Origin: Synechococcus elongatus PCC 11801
GTDB lineage: Bacteria; Cyanobacteriota; Cyanobacteriia; Synechococcales; Synechococcaceae
Direction of reading: 5' to 3'
Assembly: GCF_003846445.2 (NCBI RefSeq)
Contig: NZ_CP030139.2
Span: forward strand, 2,087,223 to 2,151,222
Length of the DNA: 64,000 bases
In this document: one piece after another, positions 34,550 through 43,235 of the stretch
Position numbering within the stretch: the first letter of the stretch is position 1
How the letters are laid out: each line of letters starts with the position of its first letter
Program-made: the position numbers and the translations under genes
Notes under the pieces: generated by a model
Told to the model about the DNA's origin: nothing
Databases searched by the model: none
What the model saw: the letters and a program-made list of their open reading frames with translations, nothing else

Positions 34550-35944
34550 ATGGTTTCCACTCCAGCTGCGCCCTCATTAAACCCTTCGTATCCGGCTTTG
34601 TTTGGGAACGATCGTCTTTCTAAATCCCCCAACCAAAATCTTTTTCCGCTGACGGCTAGTGTGACAGCAGAAGGCCAACTTGAAGTTGGTGGCTGTTTGG
34701 TGTCTGAGCTAGTTGATCGCTATGGTTCTCCGCTCTACATCCTCGACGAGCAGACTCTGCGTGCTGCTTGTCAGGCTTATCGATCCGCGTTGGCGCAGCA
34801 CTATCCCGGCGACGCGCTACCGATCTATGCCTCCAAGGCGTGGAACTGTCTTGCTGTCTGCGCTCTTGTGGCCCAAGAGGGGTTGGGTATTGATGTCGTC
34901 TCGGCTGGTGAACTCTACACCGCTCTACAAGCTGGTGTACCTAGCGATCGCCTCTACTTCCACGGCAACAACAAATCCCTGAGCGAATTGGCCATGGGGG
35001 TGGAAGCCGGTTGCACGATCGTGGTTGATAACTGGCAAGAGCTACGCAACCTCGAAGCGATCGCCGCAGAGCAGCAGCGGGAAGTGCGGGTGATGATCCG
35101 CTTTACTCCCGGCATTGAGTGCCACACCCACGAATACATCCGCACAGGTCACCTCGACAGCAAATTTGGCTTCGACCCCGATCAGCTAGATTCCTTGCTG
35201 GCTGCCTTAGTCGATCAGCCTTACCTCCGCTGCATTGGTCTGCATGCCCACATCGGCTCGCAGATTTTTGAATTGCAGCCCCATTCAGATCTGGCAGGGG
35301 TGCTTGTATCCGCCTATGGCAAAGCCTTGGCCCTAGGCTTGCCGATCGCTGAACTGAATGTCGGTGGTGGTTTAGGGATTCGCTACACCGAATCCGATGA
35401 TCCACCTAGTATTGAGGAGTGGGTTCGACAGGTTAGTGAAAGCCTTGTCGCGGCTTGCCAAGCAGCCAATCTGCCACTGCCCAAGTTGATCTGTGAGCCG
35501 GGGCGATCGCTGATTGGCACGGCTTGTGTTACGGCCTATCGCATTGGCAGCCGTAAGGAAGTGCCTGGAATCCGTACCTACCTGTCTGTGGATGGGGGGA
35601 TGTCGGATAATCCTCGTCCAATCACCTATCAGTCCACCTATCGTGCGGTCATTGCCAACCGCCTCAATGTGAGCGATCGCGAAACTGTGACAGTGGCGGG
35701 CAAGCACTGTGAGTCTGGTGATGTTCTGCTTAAGGATGCGGAATTGGCGCCCAGCCAGCCCGGCGATATTCTCGTGGTGCTGGCAACTGGTGCCTATAAC
35801 TACAGCATGGCTTCGAATTACAACCGGATTGCTCGTCCTGCGGCTGTTTTAGTGAACAATGGCGAAGCTCAAATTATTCTGGCGCGCGAGTCTTTAGAGG
35901 ACTTGTTGCGGCAGGATCGGTTACCAGTCGGGTTACAAGCTTAG
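34550..35944 (+). CDS. lysA: Diaminopimelate decarboxylase
   Basis: Last step of lysine synthesis, decarboxylating meso-diaminopimelate. The pyridoxal phosphate lysine is in IYASKAWNCLA; other fold III landmarks are LDSKFGFDPD, LHAHIGSQIFEL, NVGGGLGIRYT, CEPGRSLIG, the active-site Cys in GKHCESGDVL, and GAYNYSMASNYN. Length of 464 aa includes an N-terminal extension of about 30 residues (MVSTPAAPSLNPSYPALFGN) that is longer than in E. coli. The short gap to divergent rimI contains an AT-rich TATATATA. cdaA follows after 79 bases on the same strand. Confidence 0.96.
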   Translation: MVSTPAAPSLNPSYPALFGNDRLSKSPNQNLFPLTASVTAEGQLEVGGCLVSELVDRYGSPLYILDEQTLRAACQAYRSALAQHYPGDALPIYASKAWNCLAVCALVAQEGLGIDVVSAGELYTALQAGVPSDRLYFHGNNKSLSELAMGVEAGCTIVVDNWQELRNLEAIAAEQQREVRVMIRFTPGIECHTHEYIRTGHLDSKFGFDPDQLDSLLAALVDQPYLRCIGLHAHIGSQIFELQPHSDLAGVLVSAYGKALALGLPIAELNVGGGLGIRYTESDDPPSIEEWVRQVSESLVAACQAANLPLPKLICEPGRSLIGTACVTAYRIGSRKEVPGIRTYLSVDGGMSDNPRPITYQSTYRAVIANRLNVSDRETVTVAGKHCESGDVLLKDAELAPSQPGDILVVLATGAYNYSMASNYNRIARPAAVLVNNGEAQIILARESLEDLLRQDRLPVGLQA

Positions 35945-36023
35945 GCGATCGATCTGGCGCCGCGGCTGATTTCGATAACCCCGAGGCTACATTCCTCGGT
36001 GGGCAGATTCACGGTGCAAGGGC

Positions 36024-36944
36024 ATGGGAGACTGGCTGACTCAGACAGGGACATGGCTTAGTAGTGGCTCCGGCCTACTGCTACGCAATGCCTTAGATAT
36101 CAGCCTTGTCCTCATCCTCTTCTACGTCATCCTGGTGCTGATTGGAGAGCGGCGTACCCTTTGGATGGTGCGAGGCTTCATCGTGCTGATGTTGGCAGCC
36201 GCGATCAGCAGCCGACTCAACCTGACTTTGCTCAATTTTGTGCTCAATAACTTAGTGATTGGTTCTGCAGTGGCCATGGCAGTGCTGCTGCAGTCCGAAT
36301 TTCGGCGCTTTTTGGAGCAACTCGGGCGAGGAGAAATTGCCGCGTTATTTCGTCCCAATGCGCGATCGCAGCCGCGGGCTGGCAGTGTCGCTGAAGAAAT
36401 TATTGAAGCGGTCAAGGAGCTGTCGCAAAACCGGACGGGTGCCCTGATTGTCATTGAAGTCAGCTCGAGTGTGGATGAACGAGATTTCCTCAATCCAGGC
36501 GTGCGGATTAATGCAGAGGTCTCAAGTGAGCTCCTCCAGTCCATTTTTCAAACCAGCACACAGCTCCATGACGGTGCTGTCTTGATTTCCGAGAATCGAG
36601 TGGTTTCTGCAGGAGTGATTCTGCCCTTGTCAGAACAAGTTGTCTCACGGCGACTGGGCACGCGGCACCGAGCAGCACTGGGAATTACCGAGCGGCTCAA
36701 TCAATGTATTTGTATTGTTGTTTCTGAAGAGACTGGCTCGATCTCTTTGGCAGAGCAAGGAATCCTGAATCGTCCGCTGACTAGTAGTAAACTCAAGGCA
36801 TTGTTGGAAGAGCGCATGTCGCTTGCTGCCCAGCGGGAGGTCATTGCTCCCGATTTGCGATCGCTCAGTCGCCACCTCTATCGATCTAGTCTTTCGTTTT
36901 TCCGTCGCCTTGGCCTGTTGGGTTCTCGTCGAGGTCGTCCATGA
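36024..36944 (+). CDS. cdaA: Diadenylate cyclase CdaA
   Basis: Makes the second messenger cyclic di-AMP from two ATP. Three N-terminal membrane helices ([20 protein letters not shown], then [14 protein letters not shown] and [16 protein letters not shown]) are followed by the DAC domain with its DGA (LHDGAVLI) and RHR (GTRHRAALG) catalytic motifs. At 306 aa it is longer than Gram-positive CdaA, owing to a basic C-terminal tail ([20 protein letters not shown]). Cyclic di-AMP matters for night survival in S. elongatus. Its stop overlaps the uppS start by 4 bases (ATGA), so the two are translated together. Confidence 0.94.
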   Translation: MGDWLTQTGTWLSSGSGLLLRNALDISLVLILFYVILVLIGERRTLWMVRGFIVLMLAAAISSRLNLTLLNFVLNNLVIGSAVAMAVLLQSEFRRFLEQLGRGEIAALFRPNARSQPRAGSVAEEIIEAVKELSQNRTGALIVIEVSSSVDERDFLNPGVRINAEVSSELLQSIFQTSTQLHDGAVLISENRVVSAGVILPLSEQVVSRRLGTRHRAALGITERLNQCICIVVSEETGSISLAEQGILNRPLTSSKLKALLEERMSLAAQREVIAPDLRSLSRHLYRSSLSFFRRLGLLGSRRGRP

Positions 36945-37696
36945 CCTCTGTGTCTGATTGCGATCTCCGTCAGCGTCCCGCGGACTTGGTGGCTGACCGT
37001 CTGCCTGCCCATGTCGCTGTGATTATGGATGGCAATGGACGTTGGGCGAAGCAGCGCGGTTTGCCTCGGATTATGGGACACCGTCGAGGCGTAGATGCTC
37101 TGAAGCAACTGTTGCGTTGCTGTGATGACTGGGGCATCAGTGCGCTAACGGCCTATGCCTTTTCCACTGAAAACTGGGGTCGGCCTCACGAAGAAGTTGA
37201 CTTCTTGATGACCCTGTTTGAGCGCGTTCTACGACGTGAACTCCAGGAGTTGATGGCCGAGAATGTGCGCATCCGCTTTGTCGGCGATCTGGAGAATCTC
37301 CCCACGTCGCTGCAGCGAGAAATCGATCGTGCCACGACAGCGACAGCCGGTAATGACGGTATTCGTTTCACCGTGGCAACCAACTACGGTGGCCGCCAAG
37401 AACTGCTCAAAGCCTGTCGTGAGATTGCAGCTCAGGTTCAACAAGGACGGTTGTCACTCGACGAGATCGACGAGCCGCTCCTTGCCAACCATCTCTACAC
37501 TGCCGGCGTAGCTGATCCTGATTTGCTGATTCGGACCAGCGGTGAAAAGCGGCTGAGTAACTTTTTGCTCTGGCAGTTGGCCTACGCGGAAATTTATGTG
37601 ACCGATACGCTATGGCCAGATTTCGATCGCTACGAATTCTATTTAGCGCTCCGTGACTTCCAAAGTCGCCAACGTCGCTTTGGACGTTTAACCTAA
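36941..37696 (+). CDS. uppS: Undecaprenyl diphosphate synthase (isoprenyl transferase)
   Basis: Adds isopentenyl units to farnesyl diphosphate to make the C55 carrier lipid for peptidoglycan and O-antigen. The signature [20 protein letters not shown] contains the catalytic Asp; [17 protein letters not shown] and [20 protein letters not shown] complete the cis-prenyltransferase pattern. Length of 251 aa is normal. It overlaps cdaA by 4 bases and is convergent with the DUF3143 gene 12 bases beyond its stop. The ATG at 36941 gives a short polar leader ([16 protein letters not shown]). Confidence 0.96.
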   Translation: MTSVSDCDLRQRPADLVADRLPAHVAVIMDGNGRWAKQRGLPRIMGHRRGVDALKQLLRCCDDWGISALTAYAFSTENWGRPHEEVDFLMTLFERVLRRELQELMAENVRIRFVGDLENLPTSLQREIDRATTATAGNDGIRFTVATNYGGRQELLKACREIAAQVQQGRLSLDEIDEPLLANHLYTAGVADPDLLIRTSGEKRLSNFLLWQLAYAEIYVTDTLWPDFDRYEFYLALRDFQSRQRRFGRLT

Positions 37697-37708
37697 AACC
37701 AGTTGTGC

Positions 37709-37984
37709 CTAGGGACCACCTAGAATCACTGCTTCGAGATCAGCGCGGCTGAGCGAATACTTGTAGGTGCGAGTCAAATCTTGACCTGCTTCGCCTGCAG
37801 CCCGATAGCAAACAACAATTTGATCGGTTCCTAGCTCAATCTCGGCAGACCAGTCGGTTCGCTGCAGAGTCCAACAGTTGAGAACCTCAATATCTTGAAT
37901 GCTCCCTAGATTGCGCAGCCAGGTTTCAATCGCTGGCAGGCTGTGGTTGTAGAGCGGCGTTTCAGGAAGCGGCAGGGTTGTCAT
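37709..37984 (-). CDS. DUF3143 protein, 91 aa
   Basis: A small soluble protein starting MTTLPLPETPLYNHSLPAIE, which fits the cyanobacterial and plant DUF3143 family; function unknown. Also seen are LGSIQDIEVLNCWTLQRTDW and TRTYKYSLSRADLEAVI. The ATG at 37984 is chosen from this N-terminus; the frame is open further upstream inside the J-domain gene. It overlaps the 3' end of that gene by 23 bases and is probably translated from the same mRNA. Confidence 0.85.
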   Translation of the reverse strand: MTTLPLPETPLYNHSLPAIETWLRNLGSIQDIEVLNCWTLQRTDWSAEIELGTDQIVVCYRAAGEAGQDLTRTYKYSLSRADLEAVILGGP

Positions 37985-38531
37985 CGTTAGTTGTGAGAGA
38001 GGGTGTTTCAATCGCGATTGCAGCAGTGGGTAGCAAAGCCTCAACACTGGGCTGAGCGATCGCGTGCACAGTATCAATTGGCTCTGTGGCTTGGAACCAA
38101 CTCGGTGCTTGTAAGAGCTGCTCACCGCGCAGCAGACCCAAGCCAATTGTGAGCACCAGACAGCCAACCACCGTCAGCGAGAGTAAAAACAGCGCAAAAA
38201 TTTCGCCGGCTGAGAGCGATCGCTCTCGATCGCTGGCAGTGGACACCACCCGTCGCGGGCGAGTGCTAGGCGGAGTGATCGTGGCTGCACGAGCGGCAGC
38301 CCAACGATGTTGCTCACGCTGAAAATCGTAGAGTCGGCGTCGGTCAGGATCGCTCAGAACTGCGTAGGCTTCTTGGAGCTTTTGAAATTCTTGCAAGGCT
38401 GCTGTCAATGGCAGCGTCGTTGTATCGGGATGGTACTGCTTACTCAGCTCACGATAGGCCTGCCGAATATCGCGATCGCTGGCATTGGGGGAAATGCGAA
38501 GACGCGCGTAGTGGTCTGGGCTAGTCGTCAT
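37962..38531 (-). CDS. J-domain protein with membrane helix
   Basis: A 189-residue DnaJ-like co-chaperone. The J domain occupies residues 8-72 with the essential HPD tripeptide (YRELSKQYHPDTT) and the end LSDPDRRRLYDFQREQ. A single membrane helix near residue 125 (IFALFLLSLTVVGCLVLTIG) anchors it, and the polar C-terminus has no Cys-rich or substrate domain. It would stimulate a DnaK ATPase at a membrane, partner unknown. The ATG at 38531 (MTTSPDHYARLRI) is chosen over the open frame from 38579. Confidence 0.9.
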   Translation of the reverse strand: MTTSPDHYARLRISPNASDRDIRQAYRELSKQYHPDTTTLPLTAALQEFQKLQEAYAVLSDPDRRRLYDFQREQHRWAAARAATITPPSTRPRRVVSTASDRERSLSAGEIFALFLLSLTVVGCLVLTIGLGLLRGEQLLQAPSWFQATEPIDTVHAIAQPSVEALLPTAAIAIETPSLTTNDDNPAAS

Positions 38532-38835
38532 TGCAGAGTCAGCAGAAAGAAAGGCAGACACGCAGGCGCAGTGCTGCAATGAAACAGCCTGTATTTTAAC
38601 GGCTTCTGCGCTTCCTGTCGGGCGATCGCGCCGTCTAGCTGCTCATGTAGATTGATGTTTCTATGAAGAAAGATAGGCAATCCCCACCAGATACCCAGAC
38701 AGAATCTACTCTAAAAGTGAGACCTCAACTTCCCTCTGATCGTGGATCATGTCCAGTTTGAAAAGTGAGTGGGGATCGCGGGGCATTGCTGATAGTTCCG
38801 GCTCAAATCACTCTCAATTTCGGAGGTGAGCGGTT
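38532..38835. other. 304-base gap without a clear gene
   Basis: Holds the promoter of the J-domain gene on the left and the leader of the 47-aa gene on the right. Its last 16 bases contain GGAGGTG. A 32-codon frame starting near 38662 (MKKDRQSPPDTQTES) has no ribosome site and is not called. A HIP1-like GGCGATCGCG lies near 38620. No tRNA or strong hairpin was seen. Confidence 0.5.
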
Positions 38836-38979
38836 ATGCGAAAACTCAAAGCAGCTCTCAAGTCTGTTATTCACTTCCTATCGGAAGCTGCAGGTAGATT
38901 TTTTACTCCAGCTGAAGAAATTCCAGAAATTGGTGTTCAACCCTATAGCGAAGTGCCGCCTAACTCTGCTCAATCCTAA
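38836..38979 (+). CDS. Small protein, 47 aa
   Basis: Begins MRKLKAALKSVIHFLSEAAG and ends EIPEIGVQPYSEVPPNSAQS. An amphipathic basic helix in the first half is followed by a proline-rich tail, the shape of several short cyanobacterial proteins of unknown role. Support comes from a very strong ribosome site (GGAGGTG, about 8 bases before the ATG), an intact frame, and a hairpin 30 bases after the stop. I cannot name a function. It stands alone between the divergent J-domain gene and rsmG. Confidence 0.7.
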   Translation: MRKLKAALKSVIHFLSEAAGRFFTPAEEIPEIGVQPYSEVPPNSAQS

Positions 38980-39008
38980 GTTAGGGTCTCCTGTGCTTGA
39001 TTTTGCTG

Positions 39009-39038
39009 ACAGCCTCATCTCAGTTTGAGAGAGGCTGT
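39009..39038 (+). terminator. Hairpin after the 47-aa gene
   Basis: ACAGCCTC (39009-39016) pairs with GAGGCTGT (39031-39038), and TCTCA with TGAGA inside, making a stem of about 13 bp with one bulge and a 3-nt loop. Only two T follow, so termination is possible but not textbook. Confidence 0.55.
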
Positions 39039-39096
39039 TGGCTTGGAGGAGAACCAGCGATCGCCGTAGAGTGAAGAGATTGCATGGCGGCTGCTT

Positions 39097-39825
39097 GTGA
39101 CTTCTGGATTCCTGCTTGATGTTTGGACTTGGGCTAAAACACTGGGATGGCAGCCTTCGGCTCAGCAACAGCAGCAGTTTGAAGCGCTCTACCACGGCAT
39201 CGTTGCAGGCAATCAGCGGCTAAATTTAACGCGCATCACCGATCCCGCTGAGTTCACTGAAAAGCATCTCTGGGACTCACTTTACGGCCTACGTCCGTTG
39301 CTCACGGATAATTGGAGCGGCGAGATTATCGACATCGGTACGGGTGGCGGCTTCCCAGGGCTGCCCGCTGCGATCGCCTTACCTCAGAGTCAAGTGACAC
39401 TGCTGGATTCCACTCGCAAGAAAATTCAGTTCTTGCAAACCTTGGCGCAGGATCTGGGGCTTGCCAATGTGACTGCTCAGGTAGGTCGCGCAGAAGAATG
39501 GGGGCGCGATCGCCGGACACGGGCGCGTTACGACTGGGCCACGATTCGGGCTGTGGGCCCTGCCACCGTTTGCGCTGAATATTGTCTGCCCTTGCTCAAG
39601 ATCGGCGGCAAGGCAGTGCTCTATCGCGGGCAATGGACGGAAGAAGAGGCGATCGCGCTGGATCGCGCTGTTGCGATTCTTGGGGGCAAAGTGGTTGAAG
39701 TTGCTGCCACCTTTCTGCCCGAGAGTGGTGCGGAACGACACTGCATCACCCTTCAGAAAACGGCCCAGACGCCGGCGGCCTATCCTCGCATGGTGGGGTT
39801 GCCCAGCCAGAAGCCACTTGGCTAG
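39097..39825 (+). CDS. rsmG: 16S rRNA (guanine527-N7)-methyltransferase RsmG
   Basis: Methylates G527 of 16S rRNA, formerly called GidB. The SAM site is EIIDIGTGGGFPGLPAAIAL; also family-typical are NLTRITDPAEFTEKHLWDSL, TLLDSTRKKIQFLQ and ATIRAVGPATVCAEYCLP. Length of 242 aa is normal. The start is GTG at 39097; no in-frame ATG gives the complete N-terminus. Its stop overlaps the convergent MEKHLA gene by 4 bases. Confidence 0.95.
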   Translation: MTSGFLLDVWTWAKTLGWQPSAQQQQQFEALYHGIVAGNQRLNLTRITDPAEFTEKHLWDSLYGLRPLLTDNWSGEIIDIGTGGGFPGLPAAIALPQSQVTLLDSTRKKIQFLQTLAQDLGLANVTAQVGRAEEWGRDRRTRARYDWATIRAVGPATVCAEYCLPLLKIGGKAVLYRGQWTEEEAIALDRAVAILGGKVVEVAATFLPESGAERHCITLQKTAQTPAAYPRMVGLPSQKPLG

Positions 39826-40292
39826 TCGAGAAAGTACCAGTCCGTAAAAGTTGCTGCTTGACCACACGCTTGGCCATCGGGCTGGCAGAGTGTCCAAATG
39901 ATGGCGCGATCGATGCGAAAGCGACGGCCTTGGCTACTGATGCGGACGCCGCTGTAGTTATTGATATAGCCCTTAGCCAGTGCGTCACTCAGCATTTGCG
40001 ATCGCGTCTCTCGCTCATCCGGTTCGGCGGTTAAGCGTGAGGGCAACCCGCAGAACTGCGACCATTCCAGCTCCCAGAGATCCAACGCGGTCTGGTTGCC
40101 GTAGTTGAGCAGGGGATCAGCAGCGCCATTGTGCGACACCACCACGAAAGGCACATTGAACAAGGCTTCAGCCTCTTGAAGGCGATCGCCACTACGAGGG
40201 ATGAGCGAACGCCCGAGACATTGCTCATAGCTATCGAGCAGGATCTGGGTCCAGGCTTGAATCTCAGGCGTTTGCCAAGGCTGAAGACTCAT
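39822..40292 (-). CDS. MEKHLA-domain protein
   Basis: A 156-residue protein matching the MEKHLA/PAS-like domain that also ends plant HD-ZIP III factors. Recognised stretches are ILLDSYEQCLGRSLIPRSGD, FVVVSHNGAADPLLNYGNQT, ALDLWELEWSQFCGLPSRLT and GYINNYSGVRISSQGRRFRI. A sensing or ligand-binding role has been suggested for this domain, unproven in cyanobacteria. Start ATG at 40292 (MSLQPWQTPEIQ); a Met at 40304 (MDAAMSLQ) is equally possible. It follows the alpha/beta hydrolase by only 10-22 bases on the same strand. Confidence 0.85.
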   Translation of the reverse strand: MSLQPWQTPEIQAWTQILLDSYEQCLGRSLIPRSGDRLQEAEALFNVPFVVVSHNGAADPLLNYGNQTALDLWELEWSQFCGLPSRLTAEPDERETRSQMLSDALAKGYINNYSGVRISSQGRRFRIDRAIIWTLCQPDGQACGQAATFTDWYFLD

Positions 40293-40314
40293 TGCAGCAT
40301 CCATCGAAGTTGAG

Positions 40315-41196
40315 TTAGGAAATCGCGGGGGCTGGGTTCGCTGTCGTTTGCAACCAGCGTTGCAGGATCGGATTGACCTGATCGGGGGCTTCATCCATCG
40401 GACAATGCCCGACGCCCGGCAGCGCCACAAATTCGCTCACAGCGGGATAGTTGGCCAGTTCCCGTCCTTGGGCGATCGGTTCCCACGGATCGGCCTCTCC
40501 CCAGAGAATCAAAGTTGGGCAAGTGACTAGCGGCAGTAAATCTTGCGGGAGCGGCCCTTGGGAGTAGGTGACGAATGCCAGAAAGACATCCACTGCGCCC
40601 GGATCGCGGGCGGGAGCTAGTAACAGCTCGATCAGTTCATCTGTGACGGCAGATTTATCGGCGTAAGCCTGCTGCAAAATCCGTCGCAGCGATCGCGGCT
40701 GGGCCAAGCGTTGGAAGAAAAAGCCCCCAAACGGCTTCCATGCTAAGAGCTGTTGGAAGATCGGTACCCCAAAACGGCGTGGCCAAGCAGATTGCGCCAG
40801 ATAACGCTCGTGGAGCAGCCGTAGGGAGCAGTCCAGAAGTGCCAGCGATCGCACCAAAGACGGCTCATCCACGGCGGCTTGCAGCGCCACCACACAGCCG
40901 ATTGAGTTGCCCACTAAATCAGCGGGCTCTCCGATTACCTCGCGGATAAAGTCGCGAACCAGTGCTGACCATGTTTCAAACCGATAGGGTAAGTCTTCAC
41001 TGGGCTGCGGTTTGGCAGAACCTCCAAAGCCGAGCAGGTCGATCGCAAAGACCCGTTGTTGTTCGGCCAAAACTGGACTGTTCTGCCGCCAGTGGTCACT
41101 GCTGGCCCCAAAGCCATGAATGAGCAGTACCGGTGTTCCCTGACTGCCGAATTGCTGATAGCGAATCGTCTGTCCTCGCCACTGCCAGACTGCCAT
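40315..41196 (-). CDS. Alpha/beta hydrolase
   Basis: A 293-residue alpha/beta-hydrolase. The oxyanion region is LLIHGFGASSDHWRQN, the nucleophile elbow LVGNSIGCVVAL (Ser in GNSIG), the acid LILWGEADPWEP, and the His in LPGVGHCPMDEAP, so the catalytic triad is complete. The substrate is unknown; related plant and cyanobacterial proteins act on chlorophyll derivatives or lipids. The ATG at 41196 (MAVWQWRGQTIRY) is used because GGAG precedes it, 11 bases away; an ATG at 41274 would add 26 residues. It is divergent from the glycosyltransferase. Confidence 0.88.
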   Translation of the reverse strand: MAVWQWRGQTIRYQQFGSQGTPVLLIHGFGASSDHWRQNSPVLAEQQRVFAIDLLGFGGSAKPQPSEDLPYRFETWSALVRDFIREVIGEPADLVGNSIGCVVALQAAVDEPSLVRSLALLDCSLRLLHERYLAQSAWPRRFGVPIFQQLLAWKPFGGFFFQRLAQPRSLRRILQQAYADKSAVTDELIELLLAPARDPGAVDVFLAFVTYSQGPLPQDLLPLVTCPTLILWGEADPWEPIAQGRELANYPAVSEFVALPGVGHCPMDEAPDQVNPILQRWLQTTANPAPAIS

Positions 41197-41313
41197 TCGC
41201 TTGGGGACTCCTTCACCACGAGATTCCTGTGAGTTCGCGATCGCAACCTGTGTAGGGTTGGAGTCGCTTCGCATCTCACCGTAAGGTAATCCTAGATGTT
41301 CCTCGGAGGGGCA

Positions 41314-42507
41314 ATGGCCAACGTCAGCCTCTGCATGATCGTTCGCGACGAGGCGGAATTGCTGCCCCGCTGTCTGGCTTCGGTAAAAGACCAAGTAGAC
41401 GAGTTGATCGTGTTGGATACGGGTTCCCGCGATCGCACGCCCGACATTGCCACTGAAGCCGGAGCTAACCTCCTTCATACGGATTGGGCAGACGACTTTT
41501 CCGCAGCAAGAAATCAGGCGATCGCAGCAGCAACTGGCGATTGGATTCTGGTGCTGGATGCTGATGAGGAATTAATCCCTGAGGCTTGGACAGAACTGCG
41601 ATCGCAACTGGATCAACCCGAAGCCCTAGCTTTTACCGTCCTGCGCGAAGAAACCCAAGCGGGACAGGTGCCCTACTCGCGGCTGTCACGCCTATTTCGC
41701 AATCGACCCGAAATTCGTTTTCAGCGGCCCTATCACGAGCTGGTCGACGATAGCCTCCTTGCCCTGCAACAGCAGGACCCTAACTGGCGGGTTACGGCTT
41801 GGCCGACACCAGTGATTCGGCACTACGGCTATGGCCGCGATCGCCTGCAACAACGCGGCACTGCTGAGCGGATGCGCCGAAGCCTTGAAACGTGGCTGGC
41901 TGATCATCCTGAGGATGCCTATCTCTGCAGCAAACTGGGTGGACTACTCGTCCAAGAAGGAGATTTGAAAGCGGCGCAACGCTGGCTCAAACAAGGGCTG
42001 AAGCAAGGACGTCCAGAACCGGCGGTTCGCTATGAGTTGCTCTATCACCTAGCGCTACTGGAACGGCGGCAAGGCGATGTGGATGCAGCGATCGATCGCT
42101 ATCAAGCAGCGCTGCAAGAGCCGGTTGATGCAATTCACAAACTCGGTGCTTGGGTTAACCTCTCGCATCTCTACCGCGATCGCGGGCAGGTGGGGCTGGC
42201 CTACGATGCTGCACGTCAGGCTGTGGCAGCGGCTCCCAGTGCCACGGTTGCTCTCACGGCTTGGGGCTTGGCTGCGCGAGCGATCAGCAACTATCCCGAG
42301 GCGATCGCGGCCTATCAGCAGGCACTTCAGCTCGATCCCAACGATCCCAGCCTTTACCAAAATCTGGGCGCCGTCCTCTTCCAAGTCGGGCAACTGGAAG
42401 CTAGTTACGAAGCTTTCCGGCAGGCGATCGCGGGCTATGAGCAACAGGGCTCACCAGAGGCACAACGACTAGCACTGCGGCTGCAAGCCATGGGAATTCG
42501 GCTGTGA
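41314..42507 (+). CDS. Family 2 glycosyltransferase with TPR domain
   Basis: A 397-residue protein. The N-terminal 200 residues are a GT-A glycosyltransferase with VSLCMIVRDEAELLPRCLAS and the DXD-like metal motif WILVLDADEELIP. The C-terminal half is a set of TPR repeats (LAALERR-like helices ending in YQQALQLDPNDPSLYQNLGA). The family is common in cyanobacteria; the sugar and acceptor are unknown. The ATG at 41314 follows GGAGG by 4-5 bases; an earlier ATG at 41296 lacks this. Its stop overlaps the GTG of cobA (GTGA). Confidence 0.9.
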   Translation: MANVSLCMIVRDEAELLPRCLASVKDQVDELIVLDTGSRDRTPDIATEAGANLLHTDWADDFSAARNQAIAAATGDWILVLDADEELIPEAWTELRSQLDQPEALAFTVLREETQAGQVPYSRLSRLFRNRPEIRFQRPYHELVDDSLLALQQQDPNWRVTAWPTPVIRHYGYGRDRLQQRGTAERMRRSLETWLADHPEDAYLCSKLGGLLVQEGDLKAAQRWLKQGLKQGRPEPAVRYELLYHLALLERRQGDVDAAIDRYQAALQEPVDAIHKLGAWVNLSHLYRDRGQVGLAYDAARQAVAAAPSATVALTAWGLAARAISNYPEAIAAYQQALQLDPNDPSLYQNLGAVLFQVGQLEASYEAFRQAIAGYEQQGSPEAQRLALRLQAMGIRL

Positions 42508-43235
42508 CAGGCAAAGTTTATCTAGTCGGTGCTGGGCCGGGTGACCCCGAATATCTGACGGTGCAGGCACAGCAATGTCTGCAGTCGGCAGAGGTACTGA
42601 TCTACGACGCGCTGATCGACCCCCGAATCCTCGACTTAGTGCCAGCCAATTGCGATCGCATTGCCGTGGGCAAGCGGGGTGGTGCAGAGAGTACACCCCA
42701 AGCGGCTATCAATCAGTTGCTGGTTCAGCACTGTCAACGAGGACGCAGAGTGATTCGCCTCAAGAGTGGCGATCCCTTCGTCTTTGGCCGTGCCACCAGT
42801 GAGTTAGATGCGCTGGAGCGATCGGGCTGTGATTATGCCGTCTTGCCAGGACTATCGACTGCCTTGGCCGCTCCATTGCTGGCGGGCATCCCTATTACCG
42901 ATCCGGTACTGAGTCGTGGATTTGCCGTCTACACCGTCCATGAACCGGACGCCCTCAACTGGGAAGCACTGGCGCAACTGGAAACGCTGATCCTGCTGAT
43001 GGGCAGCCGCCACCTGCTGACGATTAGCCACGAGCTGATTCGTCATGGGCGATCGCCGGATAGTTCCGTGGCGCTGATTCAGTGGGCGGGACATCCGCAA
43101 CAGACTGTCTTGGAAGGCAGTCTCAGCCGCATAGCCCAACAGTGGGGCGATCGCCCGTTATCGCCTTGCGTGATTGTGATTGGCGAGGTGGTACGGTTGC
43201 GAAAGTACTGGGCGCACTACCGTTGCGATGGCTGA
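42504..43235 (+). CDS. cobA: Uroporphyrinogen-III C-methyltransferase
   Basis: Adds two methyl groups to uroporphyrinogen III, making precorrin-2 for siroheme and cobalamin. Landmarks are VYLVGAGPGDPEYLTVQAQQ, IRLKSGDPFVFGR, and the SAM site LPGLSTALAAPLLAGIPITD. Length of 243 aa is that of the stand-alone enzyme (SumT), without the CysG dehydrogenase part. The start is GTG at 42504, overlapping the upstream stop by 4 bases. hemD, which makes its substrate, overlaps its 3' end by 8 bases. Confidence 0.95.
   Translation: MTGKVYLVGAGPGDPEYLTVQAQQCLQSAEVLIYDALIDPRILDLVPANCDRIAVGKRGGAESTPQAAINQLLVQHCQRGRRVIRLKSGDPFVFGRATSELDALERSGCDYAVLPGLSTALAAPLLAGIPITDPVLSRGFAVYTVHEPDALNWEALAQLETLILLMGSRHLLTISHELIRHGRSPDSSVALIQWAGHPQQTVLEGSLSRIAQQWGDRPLSPCVIVIGEVVRLRKYWAHYRCDG

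Noticed and set aside
35981-35999. Small hairpin between lysA and cdaA (CCGAGG/CCTCGG)
   Set aside because: Only 6 bp and no T-run; not enough to call a terminator.
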